From positions 1 through 64,000 of the forward strand of contig CAJXMG010000003.1 in NCBI GenBank assembly GCA_913056395.1: 64,000 nt of DNA, read 5' to 3'. Of this stretch, positions 35,945-43,961 are shown piece after piece. A program made the position numbers and the translations under genes. This stretch comes from an uncultured bacterium. GTDB taxonomy: Bacteria > Planctomycetota > UBA8108 > UBA1146. How positions within the stretch are numbered: position 1 is the stretch's first letter; the number at the start of each line of letters is the position of its first letter. Under the pieces are notes generated by a model, which made no database searches, was not told the DNA's origin, and saw only the letters and a program-made list of their open reading frames with translations.

Positions 35945-36193
35945 GGGTCTCACTCCTAGAATTTTGATACCCGGATTTGAAACCCGGGCCACACCACCAC
36001 TCAAACCAAGGTTGCAACTTTTCCCGGCAAACCTTGCATAATATTCTCTGACTCAAATACTATTACCTCTGCAGGCTCAATGAAAGTTTCTGTTCAGAAG
36101 GGTCACGAGAGTCCCATACATAATTTGAGCAAATGTCACGTTTTGTCATTTCCGACAGGAATACAAAGTTAGTCTTTATCTAGGATGTAATGA
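35945..36193. other. Divergent promoter region of the dockerin gene and glnS
   Basis: About 250 AT-rich bases between divergent genes. It must hold promoters for both. TAATATT-like and TTGTCA-like elements are present, but I cannot pair -35 and -10 boxes with good spacing. No small gene or RNA is evident. Confidence 0.4.
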
Positions 36194-37909
36194 ATGACAA
36201 CTCCCAATGAAGCCGATGAGAACTCTTCAGAAAAGAAGACTCTCAATTTTATCGAAAAACTGATTCAGTCTGATCTTGAAACAGGGCGGGATCCTGCACG
36301 CCTTCAGTTTCGATTTCCTCCGGAGCCGAACGGGTTTCTGCACATTGGTCACGCCAAGGCGATCTGTCTCAACTTTGGTCTCGTCAGCGACCATGGCGGC
36401 CGTTGCAACTTGCGATTCGATGACACCAACCCTGCCAAGGAAGAACAGAAATTTGTCGACGCCATTCAGGATGACATTCGTTGGCTTGGTTTCGATTGGG
36501 ATGGCCTTCATTACGCCAGTGACTATTTCGGTCAACTTCATGAATGGGCGGTTCAGCTGATTCGCCAGGGCGATGCCTACGTTTGTGATCTCAATGCGGA
36601 AGAGGTCAGGGAGTACCGGGGGACCCTCAATGAACCCGGAAAGGACAGCCCTTTCCGCAATAGGTCGGCAGAAGAAAACCTGGAGCTCTTCGAAGGCATG
36701 AAATCCGGCAAGTTTGCCGAGGGGGAGCGAACCCTCCGGGCCCGAATCGATATGGAGTCTCCGCATATCGTCATGCGTGATCCGGTGATGTACCGCATCC
36801 AGAAGGTTACCCACCACCGAACCGGTGACGATTGGTGCATCTACCCGACCTACGATTGGGCACACGGTCAAAGTGATGCCATCGAGGGGGTCACCCATTC
36901 CCTCTGTTCACTCGAGTTTCGCAATCACCGTCCTCTCTACGACTGGTATCTGCAGAAGTTGGGCCTCGAAGAGGTTCCATCGCAGACCGAGTTTGCCCGT
37001 CTGAATCTTGAGTACACGGTGATGAGCAAAAGACTCCTGCGCCAGTTGGTCGAAGAGGGCCATGTCGAGGGCTGGGACGATCCAAGGATGCCAACGATCG
37101 CCGGGCTTCGCAGGCGTGGTGTGACACCTGAAGCGATTCGCGAGTTCATGAAGAAGATCGGTGTCGCCAAGTTCAATTCAACCATCGAGTTGACGGTGTT
37201 TGAAAACAGCATCCGTGAACACCTGAACAAGGTTGCCCCCAGAAGGATGGCGGTCTTCGATCCCATCAAGTTGGTCATCGAAAACTTCCCCGAAGACCTC
37301 CAGGAACTCATCGAAGTGGAGAATAACCCGGAAGATGAATCGGCAGGGACGCGGCAGATTCCCTTTGAGCGTGAAGTCTGGGTTGAAAAAGATGACTTCC
37401 GCATGGAGCCACCACGAAAGTGGAGACGATTGGCGCCGGGAGCCGAAGTTCGTTTGCGCTACGGTTACTGTGTCACGGTGAAAGAAGTCATCACCGATCC
37501 GGAGACTGGTGAAGTCTCCGAGTTGCGCTGCGACTACGATCCGGAAACTTCCGGAGGTCGTCAGCCGGAGGGCCGCAAGGTTCGGGGCATCATTCACTGG
37601 GCACCGGCTTCCTGTGCCGTGAAAATTCCCGTGACCCTGTACTCACCTCTTTTCACTTCCGAAACTCCGGATCAGCCGCCGGAGGGTCAAACCTTCCTCG
37701 ATCTGATCGATCCCAATTCCAGAGAAGAGGTGGTCGCCCTGGGTGAGCCTTCCCTGCAGGAGGCTTCCGCAGGAGACCGGTTCCAGTTTGAGCGGGTGGG
37801 CTATTTCCATGCGGATCCGGTCCGCAGTGGCGAAGGAGCCCCCCATTTCAATCGGATTGCCGCTCTGCGTGATTCATGGGCCAAGCAGGAAAAGAAGGCC
37901 AACTCCTGA
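36194..37909 (+). CDS. glnS: Glutaminyl-tRNA synthetase
   Basis: A 571-residue class I aminoacyl-tRNA synthetase that charges tRNA-Gln. It has the HIGH motif in PEPNGFLHIGHAKAI and the KMSKS-equivalent VMSKR. The GlnRS/GluRS C-terminal anticodon-binding beta-barrels follow (GAEVRLRYGYCVTVKEV, VRGIIHWAPASCAVKIPV). NLRFDDTNPAKEEQKFVDAI is typical of GlnRS. Length and domain order are normal. The ATG is preceded by TAGGATG. The presence of GlnRS implies direct glutaminylation of tRNA-Gln, though an amidotransferase could also exist elsewhere. Confidence 0.97.
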   Translation: MTTPNEADENSSEKKTLNFIEKLIQSDLETGRDPARLQFRFPPEPNGFLHIGHAKAICLNFGLVSDHGGRCNLRFDDTNPAKEEQKFVDAIQDDIRWLGFDWDGLHYASDYFGQLHEWAVQLIRQGDAYVCDLNAEEVREYRGTLNEPGKDSPFRNRSAEENLELFEGMKSGKFAEGERTLRARIDMESPHIVMRDPVMYRIQKVTHHRTGDDWCIYPTYDWAHGQSDAIEGVTHSLCSLEFRNHRPLYDWYLQKLGLEEVPSQTEFARLNLEYTVMSKRLLRQLVEEGHVEGWDDPRMPTIAGLRRRGVTPEAIREFMKKIGVAKFNSTIELTVFENSIREHLNKVAPRRMAVFDPIKLVIENFPEDLQELIEVENNPEDESAGTRQIPFEREVWVEKDDFRMEPPRKWRRLAPGAEVRLRYGYCVTVKEVITDPETGEVSELRCDYDPETSGGRQPEGRKVRGIIHWAPASCAVKIPVTLYSPLFTSETPDQPPEGQTFLDLIDPNSREEVVALGEPSLQEASAGDRFQFERVGYFHADPVRSGEGAPHFNRIAALRDSWAKQEKKANS

Positions 37910-38035
37910 GATCGGCCTCCCCCGGAGGCTTGACCTTGCACGGGTCCCCTGAGACCCTGAGTTATTGCATTTCCGTGTATGGGCAGAAATTCAGCATTTT
38001 CTCCATCCGGGATGACCCAACCGAAAGGACTCCTC

Positions 38036-39817
38036 ATGAGGACATTGTTCTGGACCCTGGCGATCAGCCTGAGTCTGACAACCGCCACGGTGGCTTCAGA
38101 TCTGGAGAAGCAGAATCTCGAAGGTCAGCAGAAGATCATCGAGATCGGCAAAAATGACAATCGGGTCGTGGATACCCTCGACTACCTCGTCAATGGTATC
38201 GGCCCCCGACTGACGGGCAGCTATCAGGATCACATCGCCTGCAACTGGGCCAAGGATCTCTTCGAAGAGTTTGGCCTCGAGAATGTCGTCATGGAGGAAG
38301 CCGGGGAATTCCCGGTGGGATTCCAGCGCGGCCCCTGGCGTGGACAGATGATTGCCCCTGAGATGATGGATCTCGAGTTCGGCACTCCGGCGTGGTCCGC
38401 CGGAACCCGCGGTGTTGAAGAGGGCAGGGCGATGACCTTCCCCGGTGGCGACACCGAATTCAATGCGGCTGATTACAAAGACGCGTGGATCTTCATGCCT
38501 TCCCAGAGGGGGCGCAGAAACCGCGAAGACCGCCAGCGTGAGCGTGAGTTCCGTGAGCAGTTGCAGGAAGTGGGCATCGGTGGCTGGGTTTACCCCTCCC
38601 GCGGTGAGACCATCACCATTCTTGGAAGCAGTCGTGTTTCCTGGGACAACCTGCCGACGACCCCCCGTGTGACCCTTCGCCGTGATCAGTACGACGCCAT
38701 CGTCGAGCGGATCGAGAAGGGGGAAGAGGTGACCCTGCGGATGGATATTCGCAATCACTTCCAGCCTGGCCCCGTGAAGTTCTACAACGTCATCGGCGAC
38801 ATCGTTGGAACCGAGTTTCCGGATGAGTACGTCATCATCGGGGGTCACATCGATTCATGGGACGGTGCTACAGGAACCACCGACAACGGCATGGGAACGG
38901 CGACCACCATCGAGGCTGCCCGCATTCTTGCCGCTTCCGGTATCAAGCCGCGCAGAACGATTCGCTTCATGCTGTGGAGCGGAGAGGAGCAGGGCTTGCT
39001 GGGTTCCAAGGCATGGGTGGCCAACAATCCCGATGCCATGGACAAGATCTCTGCCGTCTTTGTTTACGACGGGGGACCCAACGCCATCGCCGGAACCTGG
39101 GCCACAGCGGCAATGAAAGAGGACATGCAAAAAGTCTTCGCCCCGATGATGGATCTCAATCCGGACCTGCCCTTCGAGCTCAAGGATGTCGATTCGATTC
39201 CCCGTGGAATCGGATCGGACCATGAGTCCTTCATCGCCAAGGGTGTTCCCGGATTCTTCTGGGATCAGGAAGGCCGTGCCGATACCTGGTACGGAATCCA
39301 CACCCAGAAAGACACCTTTGATCGGGTGATCCCGGAGTACCTGGAGCATTCGACCACCGTCATTGCACTGACCGCCTTTGGTCTTGCCAACCTCGACACT
39401 CTGCTTTCGCGTGAGGGACTGTTCGGTGCCTCCAATGATGATGAGGGCGAAGACAATGATGATGAGGGCGAAGAGCAGCCGCGTCGCCGCAGAATGCTCG
39501 GCGTCTTCCTCGATGAAAACGTCATCGAAGAGGTCCTCCCAGATACTCCCGCGTCCAGAGCAGGCTTCAAGGCCGGAGACAAGGTCATCGAAGTCGGTGG
39601 TGCAGAGGTGACAGACCGCATGAGCCTGGTGCGCGCCATCCGTGCAGAAGGTGAACAGAAGAAGGTCATCATCATGCGCGATGGCAAAAAGATGGAGCTG
39701 ATGGTGGATTGGCAGCCACGGGGTCGCAATCAGGCCCGTCAGGGTGGTGCAACGCCTGAGCCTCCTGCTGCAGAGGAAAAGAAGCCGGAGCCGGCGAAGC
39801 CGCTGGAACTCAGGTAA
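38036..39817 (+). CDS. Secreted M28 zinc peptidase with C-terminal PDZ domain
   Basis: A protein of about 593 residues with signal peptide MRTLFWTLAISLSLTTATVAS. The M28 co-catalytic zinc site is seen in IIGGHIDSWD (His, Asp), TTDNGMG (bridging Asp), WSGEEQGLLGS (catalytic Glu and ligand Glu), YDGGPN and a late His in GIHTQKDTFD. A PA-like insert lies in the first half. After an acidic linker with a duplicated DDEGE unit comes a PDZ domain (LPDTPASRAGFKAGDKVIEV). The C-terminus is Pro/Glu-rich. It is probably a periplasmic amino- or carboxypeptidase. AAAGGA supports the ATG at 38036. A strong terminator follows. Confidence 0.9.
   Translation: MRTLFWTLAISLSLTTATVASDLEKQNLEGQQKIIEIGKNDNRVVDTLDYLVNGIGPRLTGSYQDHIACNWAKDLFEEFGLENVVMEEAGEFPVGFQRGPWRGQMIAPEMMDLEFGTPAWSAGTRGVEEGRAMTFPGGDTEFNAADYKDAWIFMPSQRGRRNREDRQREREFREQLQEVGIGGWVYPSRGETITILGSSRVSWDNLPTTPRVTLRRDQYDAIVERIEKGEEVTLRMDIRNHFQPGPVKFYNVIGDIVGTEFPDEYVIIGGHIDSWDGATGTTDNGMGTATTIEAARILAASGIKPRRTIRFMLWSGEEQGLLGSKAWVANNPDAMDKISAVFVYDGGPNAIAGTWATAAMKEDMQKVFAPMMDLNPDLPFELKDVDSIPRGIGSDHESFIAKGVPGFFWDQEGRADTWYGIHTQKDTFDRVIPEYLEHSTTVIALTAFGLANLDTLLSREGLFGASNDDEGEDNDDEGEEQPRRRRMLGVFLDENVIEEVLPDTPASRAGFKAGDKVIEVGGAEVTDRMSLVRAIRAEGEQKKVIIMRDGKKMELMVDWQPRGRNQARQGGATPEPPAAEEKKPEPAKPLELR
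39433..39474 (+). repeat. 21-bp direct tandem duplication in the M28 peptidase linker
   Basis: Two identical, adjacent 21-base units (39433-39453 and 39454-39474) encode the acidic repeat that links the peptidase and PDZ domains. The exact identity suggests a recent in-frame duplication by slippage. Confidence 0.9.
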
Positions 39818-39838
39818 GAAAATCTGAACTTTCAGAGA

Positions 39839-39882
39839 CACCGGCCGGGGGGTTCACCAACTCCCCGGTCGGTGCTTTTTTG
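39839..39882 (+). terminator. Intrinsic terminator after the M28 peptidase gene
   Basis: A 12-bp GC-rich stem with one G-T pair (39839-39850 with 39863-39874), a 12-base loop and a TTTTTT run. It separates the peptidase gene from the following ABC operon. Confidence 0.9.
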
Positions 39883-39927
39883 TTACCATGGGGATCGGTA
39901 TTCAAGGGTTGAGACGATGGAGCGTTC

Positions 39928-41136
39928 ATGAAATCCACCGGACTTGCAGTTCTTCTGCTTGGTTTGAGCCTGTGCCTGCCGTCTGCGGGCCGGGCCATGG
40001 ATCACGTTCCAGGTCCGCTCAATGTGGAAGTCACCGTTGGTGAAAGTGAAACCGAAGTCTATCTGCTGATCGATGAACTGCTCTTCCGTCACTGGTTCCA
40101 GCTGGAGCCGACCGAGATCCCTGATCTGGATCCGGATTCGGTGGGGGACTGGGGAGAGTTCGGTCAACGCATCGTTACCTGGCTGGAGCGGGAAGCTCCC
40201 CTGCAGGTGGATGGTGTTCAGGTGATCCCGGTCATCGATGATCTTGAATGGCAGGAGGGATTCGATCTCAACGACTTCCTCAACTACGTCGGGATCACTC
40301 TCAAATATCCGACCAAGTCATTGCCCCAGGAGCTCGAATTCCTCTGGAGTCGTTACGATACGGAAGATGGATTTCCCCTCGAATCGGTCTACATGATTCT
40401 GACCGGTGCGGATGACTTTCAGATTCTTCGGTTCAGGGAAGATGACCCTTTTCAGATCTGGAATCCACCCGAGGCTCGGCCCGTCATCGATCCCGAATCT
40501 GTGGCTCCGGGCCTGACCCCTCCCCTGAACCTGAAGCTGGGCTGGTTGCTGGTGATTCTGGCTCTGGCACGATTGGGTTTGGGCACGTTTGATTCATGGG
40601 GTGCCCGGGTTCCGTGGCTGGTTCTTCTGCTGGTTGGGATCGTGGCCCCCCTCGATGTCTCCGTGTCTCATCCGCTGAAACCGGCGATTCAACTGCCGAA
40701 AGCGGAGGATTCGGTCGCTCTCTTCGAAACCCTGCATCGGAACATCTACCGGGCCTTTGACTATGAGGACGAGGGGCAGATTTATGACATTCTGGCCCGA
40801 AGCGTGAATGAAGAGATCCTCCCTGATCTCTATGATGATGTTCATGAGAGCCTGATGATGAAGATTGAGGAGCAGGCGATCTCGAAGGTGGAGACGGTGC
40901 GGAACATCGAATCAAAAGTGGATCTGCCCGAGAACCCAGATCGGCCTGCCTATGATGTCTTCGCCACCTGGGAAGTGATCGGTACGGTGAAGCATTACGG
41001 CCACGGGCATTGGCGCAAGAATGTCTCCCGTGCCCGGTACACCGTGGAGTGGATCGAAGGTCTCGGTTGGCGACTTGCCCACTGTGAACTGATCGATCAA
41101 AGACGCATCGATGATGGTCAGGAGTCTGTCAAATGA
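39928..41136 (+). CDS. Unknown membrane protein, first gene of the exporter-type metal ABC operon
   Basis: A 402-residue protein with signal peptide MKSTGLAVLLLGLSLCLPSAGRA. An extracytoplasmic domain of about 170 residues (ETEVYLLIDELLFRHWFQL) comes next. Two membrane segments follow near residues 190-240 (LGWLLVILALARLGLGTF, VPWLVLLLVGIVAPL). The C-terminal domain contains a His-rich HYGHGHW and closes with GLGWRLAHCELIDQ. I do not recognise it. Its stop overlaps the start of the ATPase gene (ATGA), so it is translationally coupled to the ABC genes. By analogy it may be the accessory or metal-delivery part of that system. TGGAG precedes the ATG. Confidence 0.72.
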   Translation: MKSTGLAVLLLGLSLCLPSAGRAMDHVPGPLNVEVTVGESETEVYLLIDELLFRHWFQLEPTEIPDLDPDSVGDWGEFGQRIVTWLEREAPLQVDGVQVIPVIDDLEWQEGFDLNDFLNYVGITLKYPTKSLPQELEFLWSRYDTEDGFPLESVYMILTGADDFQILRFREDDPFQIWNPPEARPVIDPESVAPGLTPPLNLKLGWLLVILALARLGLGTFDSWGARVPWLVLLLVGIVAPLDVSVSHPLKPAIQLPKAEDSVALFETLHRNIYRAFDYEDEGQIYDILARSVNEEILPDLYDDVHESLMMKIEEQAISKVETVRNIESKVDLPENPDRPAYDVFATWEVIGTVKHYGHGHWRKNVSRARYTVEWIEGLGWRLAHCELIDQRRIDDGQESVK

Positions 41137-41804
41137 ACCAGGGGTTTTCTGTGGAGGTTCGAGACTTCCTGCACCGACATCCCGGTCAGGAGCAGCCGGT
41201 CTCCGTCGAGAAGTTGGCCATCGGTGCCGGTGAGAAAGCGGCCATCATCGGCCCATCCGGCTGCGGCAAGACGACCCTTCTCTCTGCCATCTCAGGGATT
41301 CTGGTTCCGACCTCCGGGTCGGTCATCGTCGGCGATACTGAAGTTTCAAAACTGGGTGAAAAGGAACGAAGAGCCTTTCGCTGTGACCGGATCGGCCTGG
41401 TCTTTCAGGAATTTGAACTGCTGGAGCACCTCGACATCCGTGAGAACGCTTTTCTTCCCCGCTGGCTCGCGGGGCGGGAAGCGAGCAAAGAAGATCAGGA
41501 ACGGTTACGGGAACGAGCTGAACGCTGTGGCATCGCTGATCTCCTGCACAGAAAGCCCCATGCCCTTTCACAGGGTGAACGTCAGAGAGCAGCGGTTTGC
41601 CGTGCGCTGGTCACCTCTCCTCCCCTGATACTTGCGGATGAACCGACAGGAAGTCTCGATCAGGGATCGGGTGAAGCGGTTCTCGATCTGCTCTTCGAGG
41701 AAGCTCAACTCACGGGGTCGACGGTAATCGTCGTGACCCATGATCGTTCCCTTCTCGATCGATTCGATAAAGTTCATGAACTCAGCGGACGGGAGGTCGC
41801 ATGA
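41133..41804 (+). CDS. ABC transporter ATPase, LolD/MacB type
   Basis: A 223-residue ABC ATPase with Walker A IGPSGCGKTTLLSAIS, Q-loop VFQEFELLEHLDI, signature LSQGERQRAAVCRAL and Walker B LILADEPTGSLD, plus the switch His in VVTHDRSLL. The sequence belongs to the LolD/MacB branch, whose partners are FtsX-type permeases. It overlaps by four bases both the gene before and the gene after. Its use with a zinc-type binding lipoprotein, found at the end of the operon, is unusual for this branch. Confidence 0.94.
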   Translation: MNQGFSVEVRDFLHRHPGQEQPVSVEKLAIGAGEKAAIIGPSGCGKTTLLSAISGILVPTSGSVIVGDTEVSKLGEKERRAFRCDRIGLVFQEFELLEHLDIRENAFLPRWLAGREASKEDQERLRERAERCGIADLLHRKPHALSQGERQRAAVCRALVTSPPLILADEPTGSLDQGSGEAVLDLLFEEAQLTGSTVIVVTHDRSLLDRFDKVHELSGREVA

Positions 41805-42976
41805 CCGGCCCCCTGTTGAAACTGGCGTGGAAGTCGCTGATGCATCACAAGGTGCGCAGTTTTGTTCTCGTTCTGTGCATTGGCCTTTTGGGAGTCCTGC
41901 CGTTGGCGGTCGAGGGCTTCCTGCAGCTGTATCGCACCCAGCTGGAATCGCGGGCAGTGGCCACCCCATTGGTGGTCGGGGCTCCGGGAAGTCGATCAGA
42001 CCTGCTGATTCAGTCACTCTATTTCCGCGGGTCGGTCGAGGGATCGATTCCGATGCGCATCGCACGGCAGGTCGCAGAAGCGGGGCGTGTGACTCCGATT
42101 CCTTTGCACATCGAAGGAACCGTTCGAGGTTACCCCCTGGTGGGGACCTCCCCCGACTATCAGAAGTTCAGAAATCTGCGCATGGCAACCGGTGGCCCAT
42201 GGCCCCAGCGACTCTCTGAAGCGGTGATCGGCAGCGAGTTCGCACGCCGGGAAGGACTGACCGCCGGCGATACGGTGCCGACCGATGCCGAAGAACTCTA
42301 TGACCTGGGCGGGGGCTATCCCCTGGTTCTAAAGATTCGTGGGGTTCTCGAACCGACGGGAACTCCTGACGACGAAGCAGTCTTCGTCAGCCTTCAGACT
42401 TCATGGGTGGTCGACGGTGAAGGGCACGGGCACATCGCTATCAACCCGGATGTCGATTTTTCACTGATCCTCGAAAACAAAAGTGACAACGTGACGATGA
42501 ATGCGGCCATCGTCGAGGCGGTCGAAGTCACTCCGGAGAATGAAAACAGTTTCCATTTTCATGGGGATCCCGATGACTTGCCCATCTCCTCATTGTTGAT
42601 TGATGCGGCAACCACCAAGGACCAGACCCTGGCCCGTTCCAACCTGCGGCGCGATGAAGAATTGCTGGTGCTCGACAGCATGAATGAACTGAATGAGCTG
42701 CTCGGCATCGTTCTTCAGGCGAAAGCGATTCTCGATGCCAACTCACTGCTGGTCCTGCTGGCAGCCCTGTTGATGCTCGGCTTGATTGTCACCCTGGATA
42801 TCAAGGTTCGTGAAAGAGAAGTCCGAACCCTCGAGCGGATCGGTGCACCCAGAGGATTCGTGGCACGCCTGCTCTTCACCGAGGTCGCCATCGTGGTCGG
42901 TTCCGGTGCGATCCTTGCCTTTGTCACGGCTCGGGCCCTGATCGCCGGCTTCGCCGGTGGATGGCTCTCTTTCTGA
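41801..42976 (+). CDS. FtsX/MacB-type ABC permease
   Basis: A 391-residue permease. A first membrane helix near residues 20-40 (VRSFVLVLCIGLLGVLPLAV) is followed by a large extracytoplasmic MacB core-like domain (residues about 45-300), then three C-terminal helices (LLVLLAALLMLGLIVTLDI and the AIVVGSGAILAFVTARALI region). The cytoplasmic motif VREREVRTLERIGAPRG between helices is typical of FtsX permeases. The start ATGA overlaps the ATPase stop, with GGGAGG upstream. In the family, such permeases transmit ATP-driven motion to periplasmic partners. Here the partner appears to be a metal-binding lipoprotein. Confidence 0.9.
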   Translation: MTGPLLKLAWKSLMHHKVRSFVLVLCIGLLGVLPLAVEGFLQLYRTQLESRAVATPLVVGAPGSRSDLLIQSLYFRGSVEGSIPMRIARQVAEAGRVTPIPLHIEGTVRGYPLVGTSPDYQKFRNLRMATGGPWPQRLSEAVIGSEFARREGLTAGDTVPTDAEELYDLGGGYPLVLKIRGVLEPTGTPDDEAVFVSLQTSWVVDGEGHGHIAINPDVDFSLILENKSDNVTMNAAIVEAVEVTPENENSFHFHGDPDDLPISSLLIDAATTKDQTLARSNLRRDEELLVLDSMNELNELLGIVLQAKAILDANSLLVLLAALLMLGLIVTLDIKVREREVRTLERIGAPRGFVARLLFTEVAIVVGSGAILAFVTARALIAGFAGGWLSF

Positions 42977-43902
42977 TGAGGTGGGGTGTTGGGATGGGGC
43001 TCTTCGGTGATCGTTGTCTCCTGCTGATTCTGTGGCTGCTGGCTCTCTGCGGCTGCCAGTCTCAAAAACCGGAAACCGTCTCCGTCACCATTGAGGATTC
43101 ACAAACTCCAAAGGTCGTGGCGACACTTTCACCCCATGCATGGCTGGCGAGCATGATCGGTGGCGAGGCGGTGGAAGTGATTCCGTTACTGCCGGCCGGG
43201 AAAGATCCCGGAACCTGGACCCCTGGAGACGGCGAGCTGCAGAAGCTGGCAACCGCCGACCTCATCATCGTCAACGGTTCGATGCTGGAGAAATGGGTTC
43301 AGAGAGTTTCATTGCCCTTCTCGACCCTCGACCTTTCCCGCGCGGTCAGTGATCATTGGCGCGAATATCCAGGGGTCATTACTCACAGCCATGGTCCCGA
43401 GGGAGAACGTTCCTGGGAGGGCACCGATGGCCACTTCTGGGTCGACCCGGCCCTGTTGCTTCTGCAGGGGGAAGCGATCCTCCAGCGTCTGATCCGAGTG
43501 TCGCCCGCTTCTGAGGCGCAGTTTCAGGAGCGCTGGAAATTGGTGAGCGAGACGCTTCGCAACTGGGACCAGCGACTTGCAGCCATCCGTTTACCGGATG
43601 GACACTCCATCGTGGCCACCGAGCCGGCATGGGGTTATCTCGCCTCTCGATTGCAGGCTCCCCTGACCACCATCTCTCCGATGATCGACCAGGAGACGGC
43701 GAGTCTCTCCGAACAGCGCCCGGGTTGTCTCCTGTGGCGAAGTGAACCGGAGGCGGTGTCTTCGCAATCGGCATCTCATCTGGGATTTGTGAATGTGGTC
43801 TGGAACCCTGCGGAAAATCTGGGGGATCGCTGGGCGGAATACCCGCGACTTCAGGAAGCGGGACTCAAGGCCCTCGAAGAAGCTGCTTCAAAGCGTCCTT
43901 GA
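42976..43902 (+). CDS. ZnuA-like metal-binding lipoprotein
   Basis: A lipoprotein of about 308 residues; the signal ends in LLALCGC. The cluster A-I zinc/manganese binding-protein pattern is clear: VVATLSPHAWLASMIGGEAVEVIPLL with the first His, a short His-containing loop (THSHGPEGERSWEGTDGHFWVDP) with the second, and ADLIIVNGSMLEKW. At the place of the usual third His (as in HxAYGYFA) it reads ATEPAWGYLA, so Glu replaces His. The start overlaps the permease stop (TGATG); a further ATG at 42994 with AGGTGGGG upstream is an alternative. Placement after an FtsX-type exporter module, not a ZnuB permease, suggests a zinc system of the kind known as Zrg in Vibrio. Confidence 0.86.
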   Translation: MRWGVGMGLFGDRCLLLILWLLALCGCQSQKPETVSVTIEDSQTPKVVATLSPHAWLASMIGGEAVEVIPLLPAGKDPGTWTPGDGELQKLATADLIIVNGSMLEKWVQRVSLPFSTLDLSRAVSDHWREYPGVITHSHGPEGERSWEGTDGHFWVDPALLLLQGEAILQRLIRVSPASEAQFQERWKLVSETLRNWDQRLAAIRLPDGHSIVATEPAWGYLASRLQAPLTTISPMIDQETASLSEQRPGCLLWRSEPEAVSSQSASHLGFVNVVWNPAENLGDRWAEYPRLQEAGLKALEEAASKRP

Positions 43903-43961
43903 CCGTCCCCTGAGACGGGGAGACGATGAAGCGATACGTTTCATCTCACAGGAGGCTTTCC

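Noticed and set aside
37905-37945. Small hairpin after glnS as terminator
   Set aside because: The stem is only about six pairs and no T run follows.
38855-39841. Minus-strand frame of about 328 codons inside the M28 peptidase gene
   Set aside because: The opposite strand encodes the zinc site and PDZ domain; this frame shows no domain.
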